Shown one piece after another: positions 1 through 11,908 of a stretch of DNA of 64,000 bases. Source of the DNA: Cervus elaphus (lineage: Eukaryota; Chordata; Mammalia; Artiodactyla; Cervidae); contig NC_057835.1 in the NCBI RefSeq assembly GCF_910594005.1, forward strand, positions 51,918,001 to 51,982,000, written 5' to 3'. Position 1 is the first letter of the stretch, and each line of letters opens with the position of its first letter. The notes under the pieces are model-generated. The model was given only the letters and a program-made list of their open reading frames with translations, was not told the DNA's origin and did not search any database. The position numbers were made by a program, and so were the translations under genes.

Positions 1-1349
1 TCAGCAGTGGCCACAGGACTGGAAAAGATCAGTTTTCATTCCAATCCCTAAGAAAGGCAATGCCAAAGAATGCTCAAACTACCTCACACTTGCACTCATC
101 ACATGCTAGTAAAGTAATGCTTAAAATTCTCCAAGCCAGGCTTCAGCAATATATGAACCGTGAACTTCCAGATGTTCAAGCTGGTTTTAGAAAAGGCAGA
201 GGAACCAGAGATCAAATTGCCAACATCTTCTGGATCATCGACAAAAAAAGAGATTTTCAGAAAAACATCTATTTCTGCTTTATTGACTATGCCAAAGCCT
301 TTGATTGTGTAGATCACAATAAATTGTGGAAAATTCTTCAAGAGATGGGAATACCAGACCACCTGACCTGCCTCTTGAGAAACCTATATGCAGGTCAGGA
401 AGCAACGGTTAGAACTGGACATGGAACAACAGACTGGTACCAAATCGGAAAAGGAGTACATCAAGGCTGTATATTGTCACCCTGCTTATTTAACTTATGT
501 GCAGAGTACATCATGAGAAATGCCAGGCTGGATAAAGCACAAGCTGGAATCAAGACTGTCAGGAAAAATATCAATAACCTCAGATACGCAGATAACACCA
601 CCCTTATGGCAGAAAGTGAAGAGTTACTGAAGAGCCTCTTGATGAAAGTAAAAGAGGAGAGTGAAAAAGTTGGCTTAAAACTCAACATTCAGAAAACTAG
701 GATCATGGCATCCGGTCACATCACTTCATGGCAAACAGATGGGGAAACAATGGAAACAGATTTTATTTTGGGGGGGCTCCAAAAATCACTGCAGATGGTG
801 ACTGCAGCCATGAAATTAAAAGATGCTTACTCCTTGGAAGGAAGGTTATGACCAAACTAGACATTAAAAAGCAGAGACATTACTTTACCAACAAAAGTCC
901 ATCTAGTCAAAACTATAGTTTTTCCAGTGGTCATGTATGGATGTGAGAGTTGGACTATAAAGAAAGCTGAGTTCCAAAGAATTGATGCTTTTGAATGGTG
1001 GTGTTGGAGAAGACTTTTGAGAGTCCCTTGGACAGCAAGGAGATCCAACCAGTCTAAAGGAAATCTGTCCTGAATATTTAATTGGAAGGACTGATGCTGA
1101 AGCTGAAACTCCAATACTTATGCCTCCTGGTGCAAAGAACCGACTCATTGGAAAAGACCCCGATGCTGGGAAAGATTGAAGGCAGGAGGAGAAGGGGACA
1201 ACAGAGGATCAGACGGTTGGATGGCATCATTGATGCTATGGACATGAATTTGTGTAGGTTCTGAGAGTTGGCGATGGACAGGGACGCCTGGCATGCTGCA
1301 GTCCATGGAGTCACAAAGAATCAGACACAACTGAGAGACTGAACGAACT
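1..1349 (+). mobile_element. BovB LINE (RTE clade), 3' portion
   Basis: The sequence runs continuously from the BovB linker before the reverse transcriptase (RT), through the RT, to the characteristic 3' end that is shared with ruminant Bov-A SINEs (around 1270-1349). The 5' part lies outside the window. BovB copies itself by target-primed reverse transcription. Only RT and the 3' tail are seen here. A long RT frame survives at 60-851, but downstream frames are shifted (for example near 770-860), so the copy is dead. The same family recurs at 24905, 30180, 30986, 32123, 45505, 47398, 61696, 62787 and 62980. Confidence 0.95.
60..851 (+). pseudogene. BovB reverse-transcriptase fragment, 263-codon open frame
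   Basis: The frame encodes the fingers and palm of a non-LTR RT. Visible motifs are QAGFRKGRGTRDQ (about residues 40-52), CFIDYAKAFDCVDHNK (about 72-87, RT motif A with the first catalytic Asp), HQGCILSPCLFNL (about 134-146, motif B) and YADNTTLMAE (about 176-185, motif C). Motif C is normally YADD; here the second Asp is Asn, which should abolish catalysis. The ATG is only the first one in a frame that enters from upstream, not a true BovB start. The C-terminal residues after about 230 are out of frame relative to BovB. This is a fossil of a mobile element, not a host gene. Confidence 0.9.
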
Positions 1350-1578
1350 GTTCAACAATTATATGTTTTAATTCTAAGATAACTTCCAAAGGAATTTAAT
1401 ACAATGCAGAGTGTTAAAATTGTTTATAACTGTGAATAAATATAAAACCTAGTATCTCCAGCTTTTTTTTTCCTCTTTACTACTTCTTACCAAATCCATG
1501 TTGATTAAAGACATTTGCTTTGCTCATTTAAGTAAGTGAGCTCTGTGGGACACTATGTGTAAGAATGATGTCTAAGTG

Positions 1579-1611
<33 letters not shown>

Positions 1612-3630
1612 TTCCATGGTCACGTAAGATCATAAAATATGCTACACAGCAGAAATCCTCTTATTAAAGGGAAATTTTAAAAAAGAGAAATCTCATTAAA
1701 CATACAACTTGCAAGATTTCAATAATTTAAAGTAGATAAACAGATATAAGAACAAAAATTATAAATGATTCCACCTTCTGACTCTTTCCATTTGTTCCAG
1801 AATAAAATGGAGGAAGAAGACATGAATTTACTTTTGGCTGAACTGGTCTAAATTGCCATACATTTTTCAATAAGGGAGCATCTGGCCATGTTGTATGTGA
1901 AACTAGTGTTTAAAGCTGCATATTTTGAACACAATTAGGCTTCTAAGTTCAAACCAAATATTTTATGAAGGAAACAATGCAGTGGGATTAGACTACATGT
2001 TATCCTCCAAAATAAGCTGTAAATGTAGTCATGTATATTGTATCCTAGAAGATTTAGGAGATTTTTAAGGGTCATCCTGGGTATTCTTATTTTTACCTTT
2101 TGAAACCTAGTTCCTAAAGAAGATGCTAATCCACATGTGTGAAAACCCACTTTGAGAGGGTGAATAAAAACATTTTTTTCCAAATTTATTTGATGAAATA
2201 CTCTTCTCAAAATATTTTTCATTATTTTTCTTAGAATCAGTTCTATGTAGAACACATGTCATGAAGCACTTTATTAAATCAGAATCTTGCAGATGGGATG
2301 TGATCTCTTCCATTATTGTATTTCTAGTGCCTGTGTATTGTACCTTTAATATATCTCACTACATGTTGATTTACATAATGAATAGATGCATTGAATAAAT
2401 CAAGTATACTTTAATAAAAAATTTTGTTTAAATGAATGCATTCACTTCCAGAAATTTTCAGCTCCAAATGTAACATAACAAATAATATGTTGATAAGACA
2501 AGATATTTGGAACTTATGTGTTTAAGATTATTAGTACTTCTTGTGTTATTTCAGTTTTAAATTTAATTGATTTTATCCAATTTGAGTTTAATTACAGAAT
2601 AAGATGTATTTTTCTTTGACTAAAAAAAAAAATGATCTCTGTTCTTGTTTTCTGCTTTGACGTAGACATTTAATATTCCCTAATTTTATTCACTATGTAA
2701 GTATGCCATTGTAAACATTTGCATGTGACTATAGTATTTTTTTTCACTTATTTCTAGTAGACATATTTATATTTCCCCTCAGAATAGTGTCTCAATTAAA
2801 TTGGGTTTCAAGTTATAAATAATTGGGATGAATTTCTGAGATGTGTTTTGGTGTATTGCCAACACCAGAACTCTGTTCCTATTCCTTTTCTTTCCACTAG
2901 ACAGTCATTAAAGTATAGTCAACTTTCCTGCATAAAATGGAAACAAAATGATTGATTTTATTGTTCATTACTGTATATTCTCTGTCTCCCATAAAGTCTT
3001 GTATTATAGTCACATCCCATGTGTTAACTTAGGGGCAGTGATATATTGAACACGAGTCTAGCCTTCCAAAATAATAACATGTCTAGATACCTACATCTCT
3101 TCTACATTCTCAATAGGTATTGAGAAAATACTCAGCTGTGATATTCAACAGATTTGAGACACTAAGACTCATTCTTTAAAAAGTGAATATGTGTAGATAT
3201 CAGTGATTTTGTTCCTCGAAGTTGACAAATGTTACATAACATTACCTAGTTTACTATGTATAGATCTATCAAATATCCTTTCAGTTGCTTCTCTTTTAAG
3301 CAATTCTTTCAAAGAACCAGACTCTTATGAACAAATATATTCAAAAGAAAGACTTTAATCAACTATTTCCACATGTTAATATTTTATTGGCCAAGATTTC
3401 TTTTTAAAAATGCTCAACTGTAGTTTTCATTGTATGCATTTCTCTGATCTTAACAATTGGAATAACTGAGGAGTCAAAGGCTAATTTTAAAGAGAAGGAC
3501 ATTATGGGCTTTTAAGATGTAATGATATATTTTTTTAAAAATTACTGTCATTTTGTTTTAGCTAGACTACTCTTCTGTTCTGAGATCTAATACATTTCAT
3601 CAACACCAGTTCTACTAATTAAGCATCTCT
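1350..3630. other. Unassigned AT-rich sequence
   Basis: I see no gene, SINE or recognisable ancient repeat here apart from the CA repeat at 1581-1609. Frames on both strands are short and lack recognisable domains. Confidence 0.5.
1581..1609. repeat. (CA)n microsatellite
   Basis: About 14 uninterrupted AC dinucleotides. It is not attached to a recognisable SINE end and is likely length-polymorphic. Confidence 0.95.
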
Positions 3631-3642
3631 CTTGTTTCCCAT

Positions 3643-3862
3643 TTGGGCTTCCATGGTGGCTCAGATGGTAAAGAATCTGCCCTCAGTGCAGGAGATCTGG
3701 GTTTGATCCCTAGGTTGGGAAGATCCCCTGAAGAGGGGAATGGCAACCCACTCCAGTATTCTTGCCTGGAAAATTCCATGGACCAAGGAGCCTGGTAGGC
3801 TACAGTCTGTGGGGTCCCAAAGAGTTGGACAGGACTCAGTGACTTTCACTTTTTCATTTTCA
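3643..3862 (+). mobile_element. Bov-tA SINE, full length
   Basis: It begins with the tRNA-derived head (gggcttccatggtggctcag) and ends with the BovB-derived tail near gactttcac. It is flanked by a 12-bp target-site duplication, cttgtttcccat at 3631-3642 and cttgttccccat at 3863-3874, with one mismatch. That fixes both ends. Confidence 0.93.
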
Positions 3863-4119
3863 CTTGTTCCCCATGTAGATAAAATATCTGTCTTCTATGT
3901 AACAATTCTCCCTCATTTGGAATTGGAATTAAACCACTTATGTTTTCCAGGCTGTGGGTGTTTTACTTAAGGCCCGAATCACCTACTGTTAGTGCCTAAT
4001 TATTACCCTACATATACCACTGTTATCTGCTCTTGTGATATTTTGTGTTGGGCAGCAGATAATAAACTGATATATTAATATCATGATGGTTAAAACCTTT
4101 TAGTCTGGAATAGAACTGA

Positions 4120-4335
4120 CTGGGCTTAAATACAGGCTACCCAGGTTGAATATTGAAATCTTTCTGTAAATCTTAGTTTTCTTATCTATATGCCATCATA
4201 TTTAAAGTGGTAATCAAAATATATAATATCTTCCCAATGGAATTGTGAAGATTATTATTTTTTAGCACATATGAAAGCACTTTGGTTGGCAACTGACACA
4301 TAGTTAATAACAATAGTAATAACAGTCCTTATGAA
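4120..4335 (-). repeat. MIR SINE (ancient)
   Basis: Diverged, but it keeps the order of antisense MIR landmarks: a 'cttagttttcttatctat' block, an aatggaattgtgaagatta block, then aaagcactttggttggcaactgacacatagt. This is the usual 3' to 5' order of a MIR on the minus strand. Boundaries are approximate. Confidence 0.7.
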
Positions 4336-5351
4336 GATGCTGCCCATATAGGTAGAAAATCCCTAGTCACTCATTATTTTATCCCATTGAAATGCAATTT
4401 TGCCAACTTGGTTATCCTCACAACACTTGAGGCTCTGGTTGTTCTATCAAAGTTGGCATGCTCAAAGATTTTTTTCTTAAATTTCAAACTGAGTTTATTG
4501 TTTCATGGATAGGACATTTGTGACAATTTTAAAAGCACATGTTCTCTGTGTGTGTGTTTCTGTGTGTGTACACATGTATGTTTCTATGGAGAAGATCCAC
4601 AGTTTTGATTAGAGTTTCACGAATCAAAAACTTTTAGGAGTATTGATCTGGAGATCCTGTCTAAATGAACTAAACTATTTTCATGCTGACTTCTGTTCAC
4701 CTCACGTTCCTCAGCCAGCCAAATCTCATTTATTTTACCTGTTATGTAAACATATCTGTACTGAGATGTTAGCACATGCATACACACTGAAGAAAATAAA
4801 ATACATTATACAAAATGTGAAAAGACAACATTTATATCAACAAAAATTAAATAGCCAATGACATGACTCTCCTAGCATATTCAATAATGTCATATTCTTC
4901 CACATGCCTCTCTCTTTTGATGTTATCAAGATTAGGCACAATTGATTTTATTATATGCACCTGATTAAGAATGTCACCATAATAGCTGAGAATATGGTGA
5001 ATAAGCTTATTTTAATTTGCATCAGTTGAATGTAACCATATACCTTGACTTTGATGAAATATGACTTACTTAATATTCCTTAATTAAAATTTTAAAAATT
5101 ATATTTCTGAAATAAAAGAAAGACATACTAATTGGAGGATTTCTATGGATGAGTAAATACTTTCTTATGGTAGATATCTTTTCAGAGATGATTCTGTTTT
5201 TAGGTGAAGTCATTAAAGGGAAATGGTAGCTAATATTACCCTCATGTTTGAAAAGAGTACTGCTTCCAACATATAAATGCACACGAAGTGCAGATTTTAA
5301 TCTTGCTGCATAGGTCCTTCTGAGACCTACAAAATATGCATGATCCCAAAT
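4336..5351. other. Unassigned AT-rich sequence
   Basis: No recognisable repeat family or gene. There is a short GT-rich patch around 4545-4580. Confidence 0.5.
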
Positions 5352-5547
5352 AAGTTAGGTGGTGTGGTGGTAAAGAATCTGCCTGCCATGTGAGTTCAAT
5401 CCTTGGGTTGGGAAGATCCCCTGTAATATGAAATAGCAACCCACTCCAATATCCTTGCCTGGAAAATTCCATGGACCAGAGAAGCCTGGTGGGCTACAGT
5501 CCTTGGAATCACAAAGAGTCGGACATGACTGAGCAGACTTGTGTGAC
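5352..5547 (+). mobile_element. Bov-tA SINE, diverged
   Basis: The tRNA-like head is decayed (ggtggtgtggtggtaaagaa). The body has the standard order: ttgggaagatcccctg, caacccactccaatatcc, cctggtgggctacagtcc and agtcggacatgactgagca. I could not define a convincing target duplication. Confidence 0.9.
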
Positions 5548-6316
5548 AATAGTTTAGAGAAATTCAAACATATTGTCATTTTTTAAGAAAAAGTCTAAGC
5601 TAAATATCAGTGATATGGATGCACTATTGAATACAGGAGAGAGTGTAGGAGAAGATGATCACAGTAAACCAGGTTTACATGAAATATCTAGGGCCCATCA
5701 TGCCCAATTCCCTTGCTTCACATATAGCAAACCTTGAACCTGAACCTTGCCTAATATTGCTATTCAGATAAAACCCACATCCCATCAGAAGCCAGTTGAC
5801 TTAAGAAGCTAAGAAACCTGTTACCGTGTTAGGGAGATAAACCTGACAGTCCCACAGCATTCATTATTGAAGTGGATCAGTGGTGCTGAGCTAGGTGGGT
5901 TTCACACAGATTTGTTCCTTTGCCCAGTATCTCATAAACCATATCTTAATCTTAAATAATGATGAGAAAAGGAGAAAAGGAATCACAAAATTTTGCATGG
6001 AGTTGGAATAGTGATTTCATTGACTGTAGCTATTAGAGAACAAGATACACTTAGAGTCACCTTGAAAGAACACTTGAAGAACAAAGGGGAGAGAAGTTGT
6101 CCACTTCGCCTCAGAACACCCTGTCGTAAGGGCTTCTCAAGATCATAGATGGCTAAGCGGTGGCACCCAACAGGAGGTGGTGATGCCTGCTAGAAAGCAA
6201 GGATAACTGAATAAGGATAGTTCCTGGTAGAAAATCCTTAGAGGTGACAGGTAAAAGCAGAAGTCAGATACAGCTTGCAGACTTATGGTGACAGTAATCT
6301 CAAAACTGTATTTCTC
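5548..6316. other. Unassigned sequence
   Basis: No gene or recognisable repeat seen. Confidence 0.5.
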
Positions 6317-6326
6317 AGTGTGTGAT

Positions 6327-6407
6327 ACTGCTGCTGCTAAGTCGCTTCTGTCGTGTCTGGGATTCTCCAGGCAAGAGTACTGGAGTGGGGTGCCATTGCC
6401 TTCTCCG
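6327..6407 (-). mobile_element. Bov-A/Bov-tA SINE with internal deletion
   Basis: Starts with ctgctgctgctaagtcgctt and ends with tgccattgccttctcc, both standard antisense landmarks. The middle, normally about 50 bp covering the ccatggactgtagcc block, is missing: gtcgtgtctg runs straight into ggattctccaggcaag. A perfect 10-bp duplication agtgtgtgat (6317-6326 and 6408-6417) brackets it, so the short form may have inserted as such or been deleted later. Confidence 0.9.
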
Positions 6408-6417
6408 AGTGTGTGAT

Positions 6418-7976
6418 GACAGAATATAAATAATGGAACAGTAAGGGACAAAGAAGTGGGGAAGAACAAGATATAATTGGACTTTTAGTCATAAAGTAGA
6501 CATGAAAACATGTAAGAATTCCTTAGTAGAGTCTTCAAAATGAGGACTTTCCAGAAAGTTGGGGTCCAGCAATAGCAACATAGAGAGAAAATCCAAAGAA
6601 ATGTGGGTTGCATGCATATGCTGTAACAAAGCTTCAGACATTTCGCTAGGAAAAATACCATATTGCTCCAAAGAAAGACAGAAACAGAGCCCAGGTCTCT
6701 TGAGTCTTACATCAGGGCCCTTTCCAATGGTTGCATATGTTTAAGACAGTCTCCTTGGTTCTAGAAATGGTATTAAAATTCATAGGAAAGTTACTTTGTC
6801 AGGTTGCCCATCAGTTTGTTAAAAAAGCTTGATCTCTAAATTTAGTGAATGTCAACAGTGGCATAGTACAGTCCCAGTTGAAAGCCTGGCACCTTCCTTT
6901 TCAAGCCCTATGTTAATTTATAAAAATGAAAAAGAAAATACAAATATTCAGAGTCAAAACTAAGAATATTATTATATCATGATGCTGGGATGTGTTAAGG
7001 AGCAATCTGGCAAGGTAAAGATTTAGTTGAGATTTAGTTTTCAGTCATGTAAGAACAGTTAAAGATTTTTGTATCCATCTGCCAAAGTCTAGGGATTTCT
7101 GCAAGAAGAAGCTTATTTTTTGAAGTCAGTTCTTTGGACTCCTCTTAAATCAATTTTTAAAAGTAGATAGACTTCAAACTTGAGAGGCCAAATATAAGCT
7201 GGAGGGGAGTCAAGGGGAAAGGATGCCAGAGATTTAGGCTCACAGTTTATGCAAAAGGAACCACTGCAGTTTCACACACGTACTATCTCAGGTGATCAGT
7301 CTGAGACAGTCTAGTCTAGGAGCTCTAATGGAGTTTCTGAACTTGTGCAATTTGCATATATCTTTCTTGAGTGTTTAGAGTGGGAAATCTGTGGCAATGA
7401 TGGATTTGAAGTTTTGATCTTGATTATTCTTGCCATAGTTAATAAGTCACTAATAGGGGACAGTTTGTTAAACACTTAGGTGTGTATCCAAAGACTGACT
7501 CTGACTTAACTTCATACCAACTAACACGTGGAGACATTGGTCAGGTTTTGTCTAGTTTGATTGTTCAGAGATACCTGAACACTTTTAAGACTAGCTAAGA
7601 CACCACTCTACAACACAATGAAATGAGAAGATAAAGCATCCATTTAGTCATTCTATGCAACAAAATATGAATAACATAATATCTCTGTCAACTGTTACTT
7701 GTTAATAGTGATTATTTATGTATCAGCCCTAAAGCTTTCTGTCCCATTCTGAATGCTGTCTGACCCTTGCTGTTATGACATGAAGTTTTCATTTTAGTTT
7801 TGATAAATCAAAATATGTGTTTTATACCTTGCTCCTTTGAGGAGAAAGAATGACAACTTGAGCTTAATCCTATAAAATGATTCTCAAACTGGGTAGATTC
7901 ACATGTCTAGCCCTAACTCTATTTCCAAGTCCCTGTGACTGAGTCTCTGAGATCTCAGTGCTTTGCAATTTCACAC
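6418..7976. other. Unassigned sequence
   Basis: About 1.5 kb with no recognisable gene or repeat. A weak stretch near 7870-7960 might be an old interspersed repeat, but I cannot name it. Confidence 0.5.
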
Positions 7977-8158
7977 CCCGTGTGGTGGGCCTCCCAGTGC
8001 AGGAGACCTAAGAGATGCAGGTTCAATCCCTGGGTCGGGTATGTCCCTTGGATGAAGCAACGGCCATCCACTCTGATATTCTTGCCTGGAGAATCCCATG
8101 GCTGGAGGAGGCCGATGGACTACAGTCCATAGTGTCACAAAGAGTTGGACAAGACTGA
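7977..8158 (+). mobile_element. Bov-tA SINE, 5' shortened
   Basis: Starts inside the head and continues through gcaggttcaatccctgggtc, attcttgcctggagaatcc and ctacagtccatagtgtcac. A possible target duplication is gcaatttcacac (7965-7976) against gcaatttaccacac (8159-8172), which differ by an indel. Confidence 0.88.
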
Positions 8159-8172
8159 GCAATTTACCACAC

Positions 8173-8633
8173 AGCATGTGATGGGTTGGTCTCTCATTGT
8201 AGGGAAGTGGTAACAAGAAGGTGGTGGCAACTTAAAAGTTGCTTTATGTTTATTTTCCAATAAATAACTAATACTAATAATATTGACTGAAATGTACTTC
8301 TTAGAATTCACCAATTTCCTCAACACCAGTTTGTCTCTCCACACCTACTTTCTATATTACCGGAACACTTCTTCCAACTCCCCGCTTTAAAATCTTTGTC
8401 ATACCCTTAGCCTTAACCTCTACATCCAAAAAAATCACAATATCTTATCAGTCTCACATTCAATGCTATTCAATTCCTTCTCCTCTTTCTATCCTTTTCA
8501 TTTCAGTACTTCATCATTTTAAACTTGACTATTTCAGTAAAAATCATGTATTAACTGTTATCCAAGACTCTACTCTTTCACCTCTCCTGCCCGTTTATTA
8601 CATTGTTAGTATATGGCCTTAATAAAATGTAGA
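8173..8633. other. Unassigned sequence
   Basis: AT-rich then pyrimidine-rich sequence. No gene or repeat family recognised. Confidence 0.5.
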
Positions 8634-8645
8634 TCTGGTCATGCT

Positions 8646-8849
8646 GTGCTGTCCTTAGTCATGTATAACTCTTTGCAACCTCATGGACTGTAGCCTGCCA
8701 GACTCCTCTGTCCATAGGGATTGTCCAGGCAAGAATACTGGAGTGGCTTGCCATGCACTCCTTAAGGGGATCTTCCCAACCCAGGAATCGAACCCAGGTC
8801 TCCTGCATTGCAGGCAGATTTTTTACCAGCTGAGCTACCAGGGAAGCCC
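8646..8849 (-). mobile_element. Bov-tA SINE, antisense, full length
   Basis: Reads antisense from the BovB-derived tail (gtgctgtccttagtcatgta) to the tRNA head (ccagctgagctaccagggaa). It is flanked by a perfect 12-bp duplication, tctggtcatgct, at 8634-8645 and 8850-8861. A third copy of the same 12-mer at 8895-8906 comes from the later 45-bp tandem duplication next door. Confidence 0.96.
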
Positions 8850-8850
8850 T

Positions 8851-8940
8851 CTGGTCATGCTATCTCCCACCAAAATCCTACTCCTCTCAACCCATCTGGT
8901 CATGCTATCTCCCACCAAAATCCTACTCCTCTCAACCCAT
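8851..8940. repeat. Perfect 45-bp tandem duplication
   Basis: Two identical 45-bp units, 8851-8895 and 8896-8940, each starting ctggtcatgctatctcccac and ending ctctcaacccat. The repeat starts inside the right-hand target duplication of the adjacent SINE and ends at a CT microsatellite. With no differences between the units, the event looks recent. Confidence 0.97.
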
Positions 8941-8980
8941 CTCTCTCTCGCTCTCTCTCGCTCTCTCTCTCTCTCTCTCC
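8941..8980. repeat. (CT)n microsatellite with CG interruptions
   Basis: A CT tract interrupted twice by ctcg. It abuts the 45-bp duplication. Confidence 0.95.
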
Positions 8981-11782
8981 AAATAGAAATGCTGTTGTAT
9001 TGTATTGCCTGTGGAATAAATCCAAGTTCCTTGAAAAGGCATTTAAAGATTTCAACAGTTTCTGATTATCTTTCCTGATTAAGTACTTCACACTTAACTG
9101 ATACAGTTAAATTTCACGTGGTTAATTACCCTTCATTGAATACACTATGCCAAAGAACCTGGCATTTTGTGTGTGTGTGAGTGAGATAAACATGACTTAA
9201 TATCCATGAAACTGATTTTAGAAACAAGAAAAGAAAAGAAGTCTTGGATTAGAACAAAGAGTTTTCATGTGATAACATTTCTGAAGTGGATTGCACAAAC
9301 GATGTGATTTTATGAAAAAAAAAAAAAAAGCAACAGCATAAGAACAGGACGTTAATATAGTAGACCATGGTTTATTTTAAAATTAAAGTAAATATGAAGA
9401 ACATAAAGACATTTCATGAAAGGATAGGGAATATGTGCATCTCTTCCTGATTTCAGTAAGTTGCAGCTATCTACAAAGTAAATTTCAGTTCCACTTAAAA
9501 AGATTGAGCGTTTTGCAATCAAAGCTATCCCTTGGATTTCAATAAACATTCTGGTTGTCCTTGGCGTCTTTCACTTTGTGAATGAAGAACTTTGTTCTCG
9601 CTGGTCTGGGAATAGTTTTGACTGGTGATGTTTTCTTTTGGCTGGGAAATAGATTAAGGGCCTTTCTTCCTGGCAGACCCTTCTTTCTATTGGATGTAAC
9701 TATTGAACTTACTTAAAAGAATACTTCTATTTATCCTGGCTGTTCAAATTCATCTTGTAGATGTCTATAAATTTGAAAATTAAAGGAAATTTAAAAATGG
9801 AGTTTTTAAAATGTACACCTGCAAGACTTATCTTAAATATACCCGGGAGAGAACAAGAACAAAAAAAGAATAATGATATTTTAACAGTGAGAGCGCACAC
9901 AGGAGTAATATATAACTATAAAAGTTCTGTTTTATCAAAGAAATATGTATGTAAATTTATTTTTAGTCATCAGCTTTCCTGGTCTTTCACTTTAAAATGC
10001 TTTCATCCTGAAGAAAGTCATGTGGTTTACCATAACTGTTTGCTGATTTTCCTTGAATGCGTGGAATATCTTTCAACTAGAGCTGTTTGAAATAATTATG
10101 AGAAAAAAGGAAGCATAGTTTTTTTCTAACTGCAAAATGTTTTATATTTGCCTGTGAAGAAGATCAGTTTTTCTACTCCTGGAGAATAAGTTTTTAAACA
10201 CTATAAACCCTTTTCATTGTAGTGGGTATTTCCTGTTGTCCTCCTGGCAGCCTATACTTTGGAAACTGTCATACTTTGTAATGCTGACGAGTTGCAAAAG
10301 TTTGCCAAAAAAAAAAAAAAAAAAAAAATGCAGTAAACCAAAATAGAACATTTTTGCACAAGGATTTTCTTAAACTCTGTAACTGAGAAGATAGGTAACC
10401 TCATGTATATAATCTCTGAAAAGTAAAATGCAAACTTCCCCTACAAAACTTTGAAAGTAGGATGATAAAATCTTTTAAAACATAATTCAAGTGCTATAGG
10501 GAAGGTTTGGAAGCTGTCTTTTCTGGTTTTATTTCCCATCTGTGCATTGGATTGGAAGCATCAATATTTATTTTGTCTCTGCACCAAAGACGATTTATCA
10601 AATATGCCTACAATCAATCACTACTAATTGGAAACAAATTCAAAAACACAGTTTCAGGGTGTTCATTCCGTTTTCCACAGGAATGATAACAATATTAGAA
10701 GTTTTTAGAAAGACTTCGGTGCGGAAAGTCCAGGAAAAAAGTTTTGTCCCTTCTTTTCCTCTATAAATGACATAATGAAAAATTATTGGTAAGTCAGTAG
10801 TTTCTTTTGGTCTTTAAAAGAACATAATTCATGGACAGACTTTCAGTCTGAGAGTTGAGGCTTTTATATTTTTATTTATGTGACAAAAATTTGTGTTTAT
10901 TTTTAAAGTTTCCTTTCCTTCCTTTCTCTCCATTATAAAATCTCTGTCCAAGTGACTTGATATTCTTGTTCAAAAGACTTCTGTTGACATTGTTGCCGAG
11001 TAAAATAGGATATTTATTAATGTTGACAAAAATTAATCAGTAGGCAATCTAAGAAAAAAACGGAAATTTTTAGTCAAGCCAACCTGAGGATTATAACCCA
11101 AGAGATAGTCTTTCAGATATCTCTAGAGACTGTTCCTAAGAAATGAGCAGAGGAGGCCAGTATAAATGTGATTTTGGCAAATGGCTACCTGCAATCAAGT
11201 GCACATCTTGGTAGAAGATAACTGCTATTCATGAGGGACGGATATCTAAGTTAATGCTTTTAGTGCTTTTTAAAGAATGGAAGATGCAAGAAACTGGGTT
11301 AATAACTGGGTTCATTTTCTCCTGAAAACATCTAACTATCTGAGCCAGTTCTGCCAGTTTTGCAAAAGCACAAAATGCCTCATCCTGATATTCATCCCAA
11401 ATTTTGAATTTCTTTCAGGATATACTGCAAATAAGCAACTACAGTGGCTAATGATTTGGTTCTTGTGGAATGGGATGGTGAACAATATTCCCTATTTCAC
11501 AACCTCCACCCCTATTTTGGTCTTAATTTTAACCAAGTTTTGGGAGGCATTTAACCATGACCACTTTGTCTCTCAGTGCTAGAAACGCTCAGCCCATGTC
11601 AGGCGAGGATTTTGTTGATGGGCCACTCATTGTGCTATTATTTGACTAGGCCCTGTTAACAATATTCAGAAGCCTCTGGACCACGTGTGTTGTTAGTTTG
11701 TTATAGTCCAAGAAATGTTTCCTTCTTGTTTCTTCTTCCCTTCTCTATAGTTACACAATTACCATCATTGATCTTTAGAAGT
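8981..11782. other. Unassigned AT-rich sequence with poly-A tracts
   Basis: No gene or repeat family recognised over 2.8 kb, the longest stretch without a recent insertion in the first quarter. It contains A-tracts at 9315-9329 and 10307-10328 (about 22 A), neither with a retrotransposon body I can identify. Open frames of 109, 74 and 101 codons (9761-10090, 10542-10766, 11277-11582) have no recognisable domain. Confidence 0.5.
10307..10328. repeat. Poly-A tract
   Basis: About 22 uninterrupted A residues. I see no recognisable element upstream. Confidence 0.9.
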
Positions 11783-11908
11783 ATGTGTGTGCTCATTTAG
11801 TTGTGTTTGACTCTTTGTGACCCCATGGACTATAGCCCACCAGGCTCCTCTGTCTGTGGATTTAACCTGGAAAGAATGCCAGAGTGGGTTGCATTTCCTC
11901 CTCTAGGT
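11783..11908 (-). mobile_element. Bov-A/Bov-tA SINE, antisense, partial
   Basis: Carries the BovB-tail half only: gctcatttagttgtgtttga, ccccatggactatagccc, ccaggctcctctgtc, then gtgggttgcatttcctcctc. The tRNA head is absent, so this is a 5'-truncated copy or a Bov-A monomer. Confidence 0.88.

Noticed and set aside
8683..9078. 131-codon frame containing a 15-residue repeat
   Set aside because: It consists of an antisense SINE, the 45-bp duplication and a CT microsatellite read through. The 15-residue repeat exists only because 45 is divisible by three.
9761..10090. 109-codon plus-strand frame as a small gene
   Set aside because: AT-rich, no domain, no recognisable splice or promoter context, and length within chance for the region.
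11277..11582. 101-codon plus-strand frame as a gene
   Set aside because: No recognisable domain or conserved motif; I cannot support it without comparative data.
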